From an uncultured Gammaproteobacteria bacterium (GTDB lineage: Bacteria > Pseudomonadota > Gammaproteobacteria > Pseudomonadales > Pseudohongiellaceae): 34,580 nucleotides of DNA. The position numbers and the translations under genes were made by a program. A model generated the notes under the pieces. The model was given only the letters and a program-made list of their open reading frames with translations, was not told the DNA's origin and ran no database searches. The DNA is taken from contig CAISYX010000336.1 of assembly GCA_903889815.1 (NCBI GenBank), positions 1 through 34,580 of the forward strand. The letters run 5' to 3'. Shown here one piece after another: positions 7,860 to 17,595 of this stretch (its first letter is position 1; each line of letters opens with the position of its first letter).

Positions 7860-10800
7860 TCAACAAAAATCACGCGACCGCACGGACATCTGCGCCAACC
7901 AGCCACTCAGGTCCACCAGCTCGGACGCAATCACATGCACCACCCCCTCGCTGATCTGCAGCGTACCCGCCACCCCCAGCAGGCGCGCCTCCCGCACCAT
8001 GCGTGGCTGCCGGGCCGAAAGCGCAGGCCACACCACCAGGTTCAGGAAGCCCGTCTCGTCCTCAAGCGTCACGAAGGTCACCCCCGATGCCGTCTGCGGC
8101 CGCTGCCGGGAGGTCACTATGCCCGCCACCTTTACCCGTGCGCCATTGGACAACTGCGCCAGGCTGTCGGCCGTGCGTACCCGGAAACCCTGCAGATGCT
8201 CGCGGAACAGCGCCAGCGGATGCCGGCGCAACGTCAGCCCGACGCTGTTGTAGTCGGCGATGATGTCCTGGGACTCCGAGGGCTTCGGCAGCAAGAGGGC
8301 CACCTGTGCTCCGGCGCCCGGCCAGGCCGCTTCCGGCGCCACCGCAGCCGCCGCTAACAGCGGCAGCTTTTCCTCATAGCCCGCCACGTCCCAGAAGGCC
8401 CGGTGCCGGTCACTGGCAAGCCCCCGCAGCGCATCGGCGGCCGCCAGACTCTCGCGGTCGCCGCGGTCGATGCCCGTGCGCTCCACCAGGGTCTGCACAC
8501 AGCGGAACGGGCCGCCCTCACGCGCCTCGCTCAGACGCCGCGCCCCTTCGGCGGACAGCCCCTTCACCAGGCACAGGCCAAGCTGCAGGGCCGGCGCGTC
8601 GCCAGCGCCACCCGCGAACACCAGCGTGCACTCCTGGGCACTGTGATTGACGTCCACCGGCAGCACCGTCACGCCGTGGCGCTGCACGTCCTGCACGAGT
8701 TGCGAAGCCGCATAGAAGCCCATCGGCTGGCTGTTGAGCAGGGCACAGGTGAAAGCCGCCGGGTAATGACACTTCAGCCAGGACGATACATAGGCCAGCA
8801 GGGCGAAACTGGCGGAGTGGGACTCGGGAAAGCCATAGTCAGCAAAGCCCTTGATCTGGCTGTAGATCTGCTCGGCAAACTGCTCGCTGTAGCCGCGCTC
8901 GCGCATGCCGGCCTTGAGCTTGTCCTGAAAGGGCTCCAGCCCGCCCTTCTTCTTCCAGGCCGCCATGGCCCGGCGCAGCTGATCCGCCTCGCCCCCGGTA
9001 AAGCCGGCCGCCACGATAGCCACCTTCATCACCTGCTCCTGGAAGATCGGCACGCCCAGCGTGCGCGCCAGCACCTCGCGGATGGCCTCGCTGGGATAGC
9101 TGACCGCCTCCCGGCCACTGCGCCGCGCCAGGTAAGGGTGCACCATGTTGCCCTGGATCGGTCCGGGCCGGACGATGGCGATCTGGATCACCAGATCATA
9201 GTAATTGCGCGGTTTGAGCCGCGGCAGCATGCTCATCTGGGCGCGGGACTCGATCTGGAACACCCCCACCGTGTCGGCCGCGCAGAGCATGTCGTAGACC
9301 TGCGGGTCTTCCACGGGAACGCCACTGAGTGTCAGCGGTGGCAGGGCTGCCCGCGCCGGGTACGTGTTGACCAGCGCAATGGCCTTGCGGATCGCGGTCA
9401 GCATCCCGAGCGCCAGCACATCCACCTTGAGCAGGCCCAGGGCCTCCAGGTCGTCCTTCTCCCACTGGATCACCGTGCGGTCCTGCATCGCGGCGTTCTC
9501 CACCGGCACCAGTTCGGACAGCGGGCCCTGGCTGATGATGAAGCCACCCACGTGCTGAGACAGGTGGCGGGGAAAGCCCAGCAGCGTGCGCACCAGCGTG
9601 ACCAACTGCTCCAGCCGCCCCGGCGGCAGCGCCAGGGCCTCCACTTCGGGCCCGGTGACGATCTCCTGCCCATACCAGTCCACCGACTTCGCCAGCACCT
9701 CCACCGCCGCTGCGCCAATGCCCAGCGCCCCCGCCACATCGCGGATGGCACTGCGCGCGCGGTAGCAGATCACCGTGGCGGCCAGCGCGGCACGCTCCCG
9801 CCCGTACTTGCGGTAGATGTACTGAATGACTTCCTCGCGCCGTTCATGCTCAAAGTCCACGTCAATGTCGGGCGGCTCATCCCGCTCCTTCGACAGGAAG
9901 CGTTCGAACAGCAGCTGCATGCGGGCCGGGTCGACGGCGGTGATGCCGAGGCAATAGCAGATCACCGAATTGGCCGCCGAACCGCGCCCCTGGCACAGAA
10001 TGCCCTGGCGGCGGGCGAACACCACGATGTCGTGGACGGTGAGGAAGAAGTGCTCGTAGCGCAGTTCCGCCACCAGCCCCAGCTCCTTCTCCAGAAGCGC
10101 AAGTACTCGCTCCGAGGGGCCTTCCGGCCAGCGCTCGGCCACCCCGCGCTCGGCAAGTGCACGCAGCCAGCTGCTGGCGGTGTGACCGGCCGGCACAAGT
10201 TCATGGGGGTATTCGTAGCGCAGCTCCGCCAGGGAGAACTCACAGCGCTGGGCGATGCGCACACTCTCTGCAAGCAGCTGCGGGGGATAGAGCTTGGCAA
10301 GGCGCGTGCGCTGCCGCAGGTGCTGCTCGTTGTTGGGCGCTGCGGCGAAACCAAGGGTCTCGAGGGTCCGCCCCAGCCGGATGGCCGTCAGAGTATCCAG
10401 CAGTGGCCGCCGCTCGGGCGCATGCATCAGCACGCCACCGCTGGCCACCAGGGGCAGCCCGAGCGTGGCGCCCAATGCCTGCAGCGAGGCCAGCCAGCGC
10501 CGGTCATTGCCCCGCAGCAGCAGCTCGACGGCAATCCACAGACGCTCCGGGAAACAGCCCTGCAGCCAGCGTCCGTCTTCCTCGCTGAGAGCGCCGCGCG
10601 CCGGTACCCACAGGGCGAGACACTCCTCCAGCGGCACTTCAGCCAGCAAGTCGCGATCCAGGTGATAGCTGCCCTTGGCCGCCCGCCGCCGGGCCTGGGT
10701 GATGAGATGGGATATCTGGCCATAGGCACGCCGGTTCGGGGCCAGCAGCACCACGCGCAGCCCGTCCTCCAGCAGGAAATCACTGCCGATCAGCAACTTC

Positions 10801-10985
10801 AGCCCGGTGTCGCGCGCCGCCAGGTGAGCACGCACAACGCCGCTCAGGGAGCATTCGTCGGTAAGCGCGAGGGCCGTATAGCCCAGCGCGTGGGCCTGCC
10901 GCACCAGCTCCTCGGGGAAAGAGGCGCCGTGCAGAAAGGTGAAATTGCTGAGGCAGTGCAGCTCAGCATAGGCAGGAGCGTTCAT
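7860..10985 (-). CDS. dnaE2: Error-prone DNA polymerase III alpha subunit DnaE2 (ImuC)
   Basis: A 1041-aa C-family polymerase for SOS translesion synthesis. Residues 1-200 are the PHP domain (AELHCLSNFTFLHGAS, then ALALTDECSLSG). The palm carries PDIDVDFEH with catalytic D373 and D375, and the third acidic residue D522 in LLKVDVLALG. Near the C-terminus an OB fold reads VKVAGIVTSRQRPQ then VTFVTLEDETG. It is shorter than replicative DnaE, as usual for DnaE2. It is normally the last gene of imuA-imuB-dnaE2; here it is on the opposite strand, tail to tail with imuB, and has its own LexA box 18 nt before the ATG. No Shine-Dalgarno is seen. Confidence 0.95.
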   Translation of the reverse strand: MNAPAYAELHCLSNFTFLHGASFPEELVRQAHALGYTALALTDECSLSGVVRAHLAARDTGLKLLIGSDFLLEDGLRVVLLAPNRRAYGQISHLITQARRRAAKGSYHLDRDLLAEVPLEECLALWVPARGALSEEDGRWLQGCFPERLWIAVELLLRGNDRRWLASLQALGATLGLPLVASGGVLMHAPERRPLLDTLTAIRLGRTLETLGFAAAPNNEQHLRQRTRLAKLYPPQLLAESVRIAQRCEFSLAELRYEYPHELVPAGHTASSWLRALAERGVAERWPEGPSERVLALLEKELGLVAELRYEHFFLTVHDIVVFARRQGILCQGRGSAANSVICYCLGITAVDPARMQLLFERFLSKERDEPPDIDVDFEHERREEVIQYIYRKYGRERAALAATVICYRARSAIRDVAGALGIGAAAVEVLAKSVDWYGQEIVTGPEVEALALPPGRLEQLVTLVRTLLGFPRHLSQHVGGFIISQGPLSELVPVENAAMQDRTVIQWEKDDLEALGLLKVDVLALGMLTAIRKAIALVNTYPARAALPPLTLSGVPVEDPQVYDMLCAADTVGVFQIESRAQMSMLPRLKPRNYYDLVIQIAIVRPGPIQGNMVHPYLARRSGREAVSYPSEAIREVLARTLGVPIFQEQVMKVAIVAAGFTGGEADQLRRAMAAWKKKGGLEPFQDKLKAGMRERGYSEQFAEQIYSQIKGFADYGFPESHSASFALLAYVSSWLKCHYPAAFTCALLNSQPMGFYAASQLVQDVQRHGVTVLPVDVNHSAQECTLVFAGGAGDAPALQLGLCLVKGLSAEGARRLSEAREGGPFRCVQTLVERTGIDRGDRESLAAADALRGLASDRHRAFWDVAGYEEKLPLLAAAAVAPEAAWPGAGAQVALLLPKPSESQDIIADYNSVGLTLRRHPLALFREHLQGFRVRTADSLAQLSNGARVKVAGIVTSRQRPQTASGVTFVTLEDETGFLNLVVWPALSARQPRMVREARLLGVAGTLQISEGVVHVIASELVDLSGWLAQMSVRSRDFC

Positions 10986-11003
10986 TGGGGGGACACAAGA
11001 ATA

Positions 11004-11019
11004 CTGTTTTTATGTACAG
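11004..11019 (-). promoter_or_regulatory. Perfect LexA box of dnaE2
   Basis: Read on the dnaE2 strand the box is CTGTACATAAAAACAG, an exact CTG-N10-CAG site with flanking TA...TA, 18 nt upstream of the dnaE2 start. A TATTCT hexamer immediately downstream could be the -10. This makes dnaE2 an independent SOS transcription unit. Confidence 0.9.
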
Positions 11020-11050
11020 TATTCTGTGCGCTCCCCCGGCGTCAAGTGGA

Positions 11051-12397
11051 TCAGAACTGATAAGTCATCTGGCTGTACCAGTACACGGTATCGCCACTGT
11101 CAGGGGCATTCGGGGCATCTTTCAGAAATTCACCCTTGAGCAGAAACGCTCCGCCCAGCTGCAACTGCATGCCGTCGATCAGCGTAATGACCATGCGCGT
11201 GTCAATGTGCTGGCCGGCATAGTCGCCCGAACGACCACTGCTGTCTCGCACCGCTGAGGCCGAGAAGGCATCGCGGTCTGCCGCCAGCCACATGGCTTTG
11301 TAGTTCACAAAACCCGAAACGCGAGGGCTGGCACGGTATTCCCAGCTCAGACCCGGTGCGAACAGATTGCTGCGGGTAAGGGGACCATAAATGCCGGTGC
11401 CACCGAAATCGCCCTGCAGTGGACCAAACAGACTGTCGAAACGATTGCTGTAAGCATCCAGCGGACTCTCGTCGCCCGAAGCATAGTCGAACGTGCCATA
11501 AACACGGGATGCCCACGCGTTCTCGAACTGGAAGCCGATACGACCGTGCAGCATGGAAGCACGGTGCTCCAGATCGCGCACATCGGCTGGCGCAGCGGAG
11601 CCGCGAACGGTGCCGTGCTGAAGCATGAGCTCCACTTCGTACAGCCACTGCCCGGGCGTGGCCGGTTTGACGATGCGCATCCCGGCCACATTGAAATTAC
11701 GATTGCGCGTGGCAAGGTCACGTTGATCGTCTTCCGTGAATCTGAACAGGAAGGCATCCATGTCGGGCAACGCTCCCGGGGCCGCATAGCTCAGACTGGC
11801 GCCAGTCAGACGTATGCCTGAGTACTGGCGGTCCAAGTCCTGTTTGTTGTCATCCAGATCGGCGAGTGTCGCAGGGAGCCTGTTCATCGGCATGACGGTG
11901 AAGGCCTGCACACGCCAGGCATTGTGGCGCCAGTCGCTGTGTACGCCGGTAAAGCTGTTCTTGGTGTTGGGGTAGACACTGCGTCCGATCTGACGGCGGC
12001 CGGCAATATCCAGGGTCATGCGACCGGCACGCACGGCAAGACTCTGGTTCTCGCCGCTGCTTTGTCGCCAGCCTGCGTAGGCCTGCAGTGGCTCCAGCGT
12101 ATTCACATCGTCGGTGCCAAGTGGCGATCCTGCATCATCCAGCCAGGCGCGGGCATCCTCCAGCTCAACTTCGCCAAACCAGTGCTCCCCGCTGGCTTTG
12201 GCGCTCAGCAACAACAGAGATACCAGCATCTGATCCGTGCCCGAAGTGCCCGGGCGGAATGAGTCCTCCTGATGCTCGAAACGCAATCGGTACGACCCAC
12301 TGACATCGATCAACGATTCTTCAGCCGCCATGAGCGCGGAGGGACCGCAGAGCAGGAAGATGCCTACCATACCAACAAGCAAGAATATTCGGATCAT
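11051..12397 (-). CDS. Alginate-export (AlgE-like) family outer-membrane protein
   Basis: A 448-aa predicted outer-membrane beta-barrel with a signal peptide (residues 1-24, cleaved near ALMAAEE). The mature start DVSGSYRLRFEHQEDSFR, the block LAVRAGRMTLDIAGRRQIG and the barrel end VYWYSQMTYQF with terminal Phe are typical of the alginate-export/porin family, which includes many porins unrelated to alginate. The ATG at 12397 has AAGGCAGG about 9 nt upstream; an upstream in-frame ATG would add six residues. It diverges from mrcB over 153 bp. The substrate cannot be told from sequence, and no alginate genes are in the window. Confidence 0.8.
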   Translation of the reverse strand: MIRIFLLVGMVGIFLLCGPSALMAAEESLIDVSGSYRLRFEHQEDSFRPGTSGTDQMLVSLLLLSAKASGEHWFGEVELEDARAWLDDAGSPLGTDDVNTLEPLQAYAGWRQSSGENQSLAVRAGRMTLDIAGRRQIGRSVYPNTKNSFTGVHSDWRHNAWRVQAFTVMPMNRLPATLADLDDNKQDLDRQYSGIRLTGASLSYAAPGALPDMDAFLFRFTEDDQRDLATRNRNFNVAGMRIVKPATPGQWLYEVELMLQHGTVRGSAAPADVRDLEHRASMLHGRIGFQFENAWASRVYGTFDYASGDESPLDAYSNRFDSLFGPLQGDFGGTGIYGPLTRSNLFAPGLSWEYRASPRVSGFVNYKAMWLAADRDAFSASAVRDSSGRSGDYAGQHIDTRMVITLIDGMQLQLGGAFLLKGEFLKDAPNAPDSGDTVYWYSQMTYQF

Positions 12398-12550
12398 GCT
12401 GTGACCTGCCTTCATTTTATTTTGAGAAAGTGGAAAGGCTAACCAAAACAGGAGCCCGTGGCCATCTCTGAATGCTTCAGGATCCCTGCCGCAGCAAATT
12501 GTGCTGCAGAAATGGCGGCTGTCCCGCTGCGAGTGCCATAATGCCCGCCC

Positions 12551-14869
12551 ATGAAGCACAGCAATCGCAAGACACATCGCCCGCCTTCCTCCCTCCCCCG
12601 CGCCAGCCGTGGTTTTGCGTGGGTCTGGACCCTGCTGGGCCTGGCCACGCTGGGTTTCATCGCCTGGTGCATCAAGATCGACTACGAAGTGCGCCGCGAC
12701 TTCGAAGCGCTGCAGTGGGAACTGCCGGCACGCATCTATGCACGCCCGTTGGAGATCTATGCCGGCGCCCACGTCAGCGCGGCCCAGCTCACCGACCAGC
12801 TGCGCCGCCTGGGCTATCGCGAGACTCAGCAACTGCGCAGCCCCGGTGAATATCAAACCAGTGGCACCCGGGTCAGCTTGTGGACACGGGGTTTCGACTT
12901 CTGGGACGGCGCCGAGCCCAGCCTGTACGTCAACGTGGAGTTTTCCGGCAACCGCATCCGCGAGATGTGGGGCGATCAGGCCACCGGCATGGTGCCGCTG
13001 GTGCGCCTTGAGCCTGCGGAAATCGCCCTGATCAACCCCGGCAATGGCGAAGACCGCGTGCCCATCAGCCTGGAAGACGTGCCGCCCGACCTGGTGGAAG
13101 CCATCATCGCCGTGGAAGACCAGCGCTTCTACACCCACTTCGGTGTTGACCCGATCGGCATTCTGCGAGCACTGGTGGCCAATGTGCGCGCTGGCGGGAT
13201 CGTGCAGGGTGGCAGCACACTGACCCAGCAACTGGTGAAGAACCTTTACCTGAACCGCGAACAGACCCTGCGCCGCAAGGCCGAAGAGGCCCTGATGGCG
13301 CTGGCGCTGGAGCTGCACTTCAGCAAGGACGAGATACTCACTGCCTATCTCAACGAAGTCTTCCTCGGTCAGCAGGGCAACCGCGCCATCCACGGCTTCG
13401 CGCTGGCGGCCGAGTTCTACTTCAGCCGCAGCCTGGATGAGCTGTCCCTTGACGAACTGGCCCTGCTGGCCGGCCTGCCCCGGGGCGCGTCCTACTACAA
13501 CCCGACGCGCTTCCCGGAGCGCGCCGTCGAGCGCCGCAACGTGGTGCTGGCCCGCATGTTGTCCCAGAGCTATATCAGCGCGCCCGACTACGAGGATGCC
13601 CGCAACGCCGAACTGCGCGTGAACGCCCGGGCGCCGCGCCAGAGCGCCGGCTACCCGGCCTTCATGGATCTGGTGCGCAATGACCTGGCCCGTGACTACG
13701 ACGCCGAGGCCCTGCGCACTGAAGGCCTGCGCATCTTCACCACCCTGGACCTGCACGTGCAGAGCACCATGGAAGAGGCCTTGGAAGACGCCGTGCAAGC
13801 CGTGGAGCGCCCGGTCAGTGAGGGCAAACTGGAAGCGGCCGCGGTGATCACCGATGCCGTGACCGGCGAAGTGCGGGCGGTGGCCGGTGGCAAGCAGCGC
13901 GGCTATGCGGGCTTCAACCGGGCGCTCAATGCGGTGCGCCCCATTGGCTCGCTGGTGAAACCGGCGGTGTATCTGGCGGCGCTGGAGTCCGGCCAGTTCA
14001 CGCTGGCCTCGGTATTGTCAGACCGCCCCGTCACCCTGCAGACCAGGGGTTCGCCCGCCTGGTCTCCCAGCAATTACGACGACAAGATTTTCGGCGACGT
14101 CTATCTGCACGACGCCCTCGAACGCTCCATGAACCTGGCGACCGTCGATCTGGGCATGCAGGTGGGACTGGACAAGGTGGGTGAAATGCTCACGCGCCTG
14201 GGGTTTACCCGCGAGGTGCCACAATTCCCGTCCGTGCTGCTGGGCTCGGTGGACATGGCGCCCGTGGAAGTCGCCCAGTTTTACCAGACATTGGCCAGCA
14301 ACGGTTTCCGCTCGCCACTGCGCACCGTCGAGGCCGTGACCACATCGCTCGGAGAGCCGCTGGAACGCTACGGCATCGAGACGGCACAGGTGGTGGACCC
14401 GGCCTCCATGTACCTGCTGGAGTATGCCCTGCAGGGCGTCTTCCAGCGTGGCACGGCCCAGACCGCCAGCAACCGTCTGAGCAACAGCCTGCCCCTGGCC
14501 GGCAAGACCGGCACCACGAATGATCTGCGGGACAGCTGGTTCGCCGGCTATGGCGAAGACCTGGTGGGCGTGGTCTGGCTGGGCAATGACGACAATTCCG
14601 ACACCGGACTGACCGGTGCCACCGGCGCGCTGCGTGTCTGGACAGAAATCATGAGCCGCCTGGACATCCAGCCGCGCCTGACCATTCCACCATCCAACGT
14701 CGTCTGGCAGAGCGTAGCGCTTGGCCCCGTGCGCGATGCCACGCTGCGCGACTGTCGCCTGACCACGTCTCTGCCCTTTCTCCCCGGCCGCCTGCCGGAC
14801 CCGGCGCTCAACTGCGAGGACGACGAGTCCTTGATGGAACGCCTCTTCGATCGCTTCAGGGACTTCTGA
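12551..14869 (+). CDS. mrcB: Bifunctional penicillin-binding protein 1B
   Basis: A 772-aa class A PBP that polymerises and crosslinks peptidoglycan. A short basic cytoplasmic tail precedes a TM helix (about 22-41). A UB2H-like domain follows (ARIYARPLEIY, then DQLRRLGYRE). The GT51 domain carries catalytic E189 in VEDQRFYTHFG, GGSTLTQQLVKN near 222 and LNEVFLGQQGNRAI. The transpeptidase has Ser467 (SLVK), S526 (SMN) and K652 (KTGTT). The UB2H domain and linkage to a lipoprotein identify PBP1B rather than PBP1A. The stop is 2 bp before lpoP, so the pair is one transcript. Confidence 0.95.
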   Translation: MKHSNRKTHRPPSSLPRASRGFAWVWTLLGLATLGFIAWCIKIDYEVRRDFEALQWELPARIYARPLEIYAGAHVSAAQLTDQLRRLGYRETQQLRSPGEYQTSGTRVSLWTRGFDFWDGAEPSLYVNVEFSGNRIREMWGDQATGMVPLVRLEPAEIALINPGNGEDRVPISLEDVPPDLVEAIIAVEDQRFYTHFGVDPIGILRALVANVRAGGIVQGGSTLTQQLVKNLYLNREQTLRRKAEEALMALALELHFSKDEILTAYLNEVFLGQQGNRAIHGFALAAEFYFSRSLDELSLDELALLAGLPRGASYYNPTRFPERAVERRNVVLARMLSQSYISAPDYEDARNAELRVNARAPRQSAGYPAFMDLVRNDLARDYDAEALRTEGLRIFTTLDLHVQSTMEEALEDAVQAVERPVSEGKLEAAAVITDAVTGEVRAVAGGKQRGYAGFNRALNAVRPIGSLVKPAVYLAALESGQFTLASVLSDRPVTLQTRGSPAWSPSNYDDKIFGDVYLHDALERSMNLATVDLGMQVGLDKVGEMLTRLGFTREVPQFPSVLLGSVDMAPVEVAQFYQTLASNGFRSPLRTVEAVTTSLGEPLERYGIETAQVVDPASMYLLEYALQGVFQRGTAQTASNRLSNSLPLAGKTGTTNDLRDSWFAGYGEDLVGVVWLGNDDNSDTGLTGATGALRVWTEIMSRLDIQPRLTIPPSNVVWQSVALGPVRDATLRDCRLTTSLPFLPGRLPDPALNCEDDESLMERLFDRFRDF

Positions 14870-14871
14870 CC

Positions 14872-15423
14872 ATGCACACACGCCTGCTTCCTGTTCTTTG
14901 CTTCAGCCTGCTGAGCGCCTGCGCCGGCCTCGACGGAGGACGTGGCATTCCCGCGCCTGTGGAAGACCGCACCGGCCAGCCCGCTCAGTCACTGCCTGCA
15001 AGCCCGCCGCCCCCGGCCAGTGTGCCTGCCCGGACGAATCCCGCCCGCACCGTGGTGCCAGGCATTGACGATCTGCCGCCGCGCAACGTGACACCCGGCA
15101 TTCCCAGTCCGGCGCCCGCACCGGTGCCTGTAACGCCCGCCCCGACGGTGCCCGCCATGCCGTCGACGCCCTCGGAAGCCCTGCTGCTGGAAGTGGATGC
15201 CGCACTGGCCAATGGCGACCTGGAACGGGCCGCCGCCGTGGCAGAACGCGCCGTGCGCATCGCCCCGCGCGATGCGCAGTTATGGTACCGGCTGGCCAGC
15301 ATCCGCGCCCAGCAGGGACGCACTGACGAGGCCGTCGGGATTGCCCGCCGCGCCCTTAGCTTCGCCGCGCCCGACAGCGCGGTGGCTCAGGAGATCAGCG
15401 TTTTTCTACGCGCACTGGAATAA
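14872..15423 (+). CDS. lpoP: TPR lipoprotein, LpoP-type activator of PBP1B
   Basis: A 183-aa lipoprotein: signal with LLSAC and lipidated Cys17, then Ala at +2, which directs it to the outer membrane. Residues 20-105 are a long proline-rich linker (repeated PAP, PVP and PTVP), long enough to cross the periplasm. Residues 108-183 form TPR-like helices (ALANGDLERAAAVAERAVRI, then WYRLASIRAQQGRTDEAVGI). In Pseudomonas aeruginosa the TPR lipoprotein LpoP is encoded next to PBP1B and activates it. The same architecture and a 2-bp gap after mrcB support that assignment. The linker plus TPR distinguishes it from enterobacterial LpoB. Confidence 0.82.
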   Translation: MHTRLLPVLCFSLLSACAGLDGGRGIPAPVEDRTGQPAQSLPASPPPPASVPARTNPARTVVPGIDDLPPRNVTPGIPSPAPAPVPVTPAPTVPAMPSTPSEALLLEVDAALANGDLERAAAVAERAVRIAPRDAQLWYRLASIRAQQGRTDEAVGIARRALSFAAPDSAVAQEISVFLRALE

Positions 15424-15468
15424 GCGTGACACAACAGAGCCTTCCCTCGTTCAAGGAGTCACGACGTC

Positions 15469-17592
15469 ATGAGCAGCACGCAAATCGAAGGTCACAAATG
15501 GCGCTTCTTCCGCTCTGGCGGCTTTGATCAGGTGGCACTGAGCAGCGGCGACGACCTGCGCAATCTGGCGCAACTGGACCCCAAACTGTGGACGGTGCTC
15601 AACTGCCCCACCACCGGGCTGGAGTTTGATGGCAGAACAGCGGCATTGCTGGACAGCGACGGCGACGGGCAGATCCGCGTGCCCGAGATTCTGGCGGCCG
15701 TGCAGTGGGCGTGTTCCCGTGTCGTGGATGCCGACCTGTACTTCGAGGAACCAGGCCTGCCGCTGGACGCCATCGTGGACAATGACGCGGAAGGCGCCGC
15801 ATTGAAACAGACGGCATCGCGCATCCTCAGTTACCTGAACAAAGACCCCCGGAGCGTGCTGCAGGTCAGCGATTTTGCCGACATGAGTGCCCTGTTCGCG
15901 CCAGGCAATCTGAATGGAGACGGCATTGTCACCGCCGCGCTGAGCAGTGACCCTGAGGTGCAGACACTGCTGGGCGAGATCATCGCCACTCAGGGGCCTG
16001 CAGCCGACCGCAGCGGCACGGACGGCGTCAGTACCGATACACTGGCCGCGTTCTTTGCCCAGGCCGCCAGCGTGGTGGCCTGGCATGAAGCGGGCGCCGC
16101 CGATGCTGCCAGCATCCTCCCGCTGGGCGACAGCACGGCCGCGGCGGCCCAGGTGTTCCAGCAGCTGCGCGCCAAGGTGGACGATTATTTCATGCGCTGT
16201 CAGCTGGCCGCGTTCGACACCCGCGCCAGCGAGGTGCTGAACCCGGCACCGGCCGTTTACAGCGCGCTGGCCACCCGCGTCATCGCCAGTGATGATGCCG
16301 ATGTCGCCGCACTGCCCCTTGCGGCCATTGCCGCCGAAAAGGTGCTGCCGCTGCGCGACGGACTCAACCCCGCCTGGGCCGCCGCCGTGCAGGCGCTGCA
16401 CAGCACCGTCATCGTCCCCTTGCTCGGCAAACGCGACAGCCTGAGTGCCACAGACTGGCAAGCCATCAGCGAGCAGCTCTCTGCCTGGCTCGCCTGGCAG
16501 TCAGCCCGCCCTGCTACTGACGTGCATGGGCTGGGTGTGGAGCGCCTGCGGGAGATTCTTGCCAGCACCGGGCAGCAGCAAGTCGCGGCGCTGATCGCTG
16601 ACGACCTCACCGCCACCGGTTTCGTCACCCATGTGGAAGGCGTTGAGCGCCTGGTCCGCTTCCAGCGCGACCTGGTCACCCTGCTGCAGAATTTCGTCAC
16701 GCTCAGTGATTTCTACCGCGGGCAGAAAAAGGCCATCTTCCAGGTGGGCACCTTGTATCTGAACCAGCGCAGCTGCGAGCTGGTGCTGCGGGTGAATGAC
16801 ATGGCCCGCCACGTCACCATGGCACCCTTCAGCGGCTGCTACCTGGTGTACTGCCAGTGCGAGCGCAAGGGCGAGGCGCCCATGGCCATCGTGGCGGCCT
16901 TGACGGGCGGGAATGTGGACGAGCTGATGGTGGCCGGCCGCAACGGCATCTTCTATGACCGCAAGGGCCGCGACTGGCGGGCCACAGTCACCAAGGTGGT
17001 CGAGCAGCACGTCAGTCTGCGGCAGGCGTTCTGGTCGCCCTATCGCCGCATTGCCAGCTTTGTGGAAACCCAGCTGCGCAATTTTGCAGCGTCCCGCGAC
17101 AAGGACATCGAGGCCAAAACCACCACCGGCGTCAGCGTCAGTGCGCCTGCTCCCGGCGTGCCGGCCTTCGACATCGCCAAGTTCGCCGGTATCTTCGCCG
17201 CCTTCGGGCTGGCGGCAGGCGCTCTCGGCACGGCATTGGCCGCCGTGATGAGCAGCCTGTTCTCTCTGGCCTGGTGGCAGATGCCGCTGGTGGTGGCCGC
17301 CGTGGCCCTGGTGATTTCCGGACCGGCCATGACCATGGCGTATATGACCCTGCGACGCCGCAATCTGGGGCCGCTGCTGGATGCCAATAGCTGGGCCGTG
17401 AACACCCGCGCGCGGATCAATGCGCCTTTCGGCGCCTCGATGACCGGCGTGGCCAGCCTGCCTGCTGGAGCCAGTCGTTCACTGCGTGATCCCTTTGCCG
17501 AGAAGAAGCGCCCGTGGAAGCTCTGGCTGGTGCTGCTCGTCATTGCGCTGGCCCTGGTGGCCGCCTGGCAGCTGGGCTTCCTGCCCCTGTAA
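15469..17592 (+). CDS. EF-hand membrane protein of unknown function (707 aa)
   Basis: I do not recognise a named family. Residues 62-73 form a textbook 12-residue EF-hand loop (DSDGDGQIRVPE, acidic at 1, 3, 5 and 12). A weaker loop (NLNGDGIV) lies near 147-154. The bulk (about 80-560) looks soluble and alpha-helical, and the C-terminus has three predicted TM helices (about 571-596, 604-625 and 685-703) with a basic loop between the last two. There is no signal peptide, so the large domain is probably cytosolic (inference). AAGGAG lies 10 nt before the ATG. The gene is 45 bp after lpoP on the same strand, so a link with cell-wall synthesis is possible but unproven. Confidence 0.8.
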   Translation: MSSTQIEGHKWRFFRSGGFDQVALSSGDDLRNLAQLDPKLWTVLNCPTTGLEFDGRTAALLDSDGDGQIRVPEILAAVQWACSRVVDADLYFEEPGLPLDAIVDNDAEGAALKQTASRILSYLNKDPRSVLQVSDFADMSALFAPGNLNGDGIVTAALSSDPEVQTLLGEIIATQGPAADRSGTDGVSTDTLAAFFAQAASVVAWHEAGAADAASILPLGDSTAAAAQVFQQLRAKVDDYFMRCQLAAFDTRASEVLNPAPAVYSALATRVIASDDADVAALPLAAIAAEKVLPLRDGLNPAWAAAVQALHSTVIVPLLGKRDSLSATDWQAISEQLSAWLAWQSARPATDVHGLGVERLREILASTGQQQVAALIADDLTATGFVTHVEGVERLVRFQRDLVTLLQNFVTLSDFYRGQKKAIFQVGTLYLNQRSCELVLRVNDMARHVTMAPFSGCYLVYCQCERKGEAPMAIVAALTGGNVDELMVAGRNGIFYDRKGRDWRATVTKVVEQHVSLRQAFWSPYRRIASFVETQLRNFAASRDKDIEAKTTTGVSVSAPAPGVPAFDIAKFAGIFAAFGLAAGALGTALAAVMSSLFSLAWWQMPLVVAAVALVISGPAMTMAYMTLRRRNLGPLLDANSWAVNTRARINAPFGASMTGVASLPAGASRSLRDPFAEKKRPWKLWLVLLVIALALVAAWQLGFLPL

Positions 17593-17595
17593 TGC

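Noticed and set aside
8403-11060. 885-codon open frame on the + strand
   Set aside because: It lies antisense to dnaE2, whose domains and catalytic residues are unmistakable. The translation has no recognisable domains and is rich in His, Gln and Arg, as expected for the shadow of a GC-rich gene.
12398-13798. N-terminal extension of the AlgE-like gene to 915 residues
   Set aside because: The extension is antisense to mrcB. The real protein starts at 12397 with a signal peptide and a ribosome-binding site.
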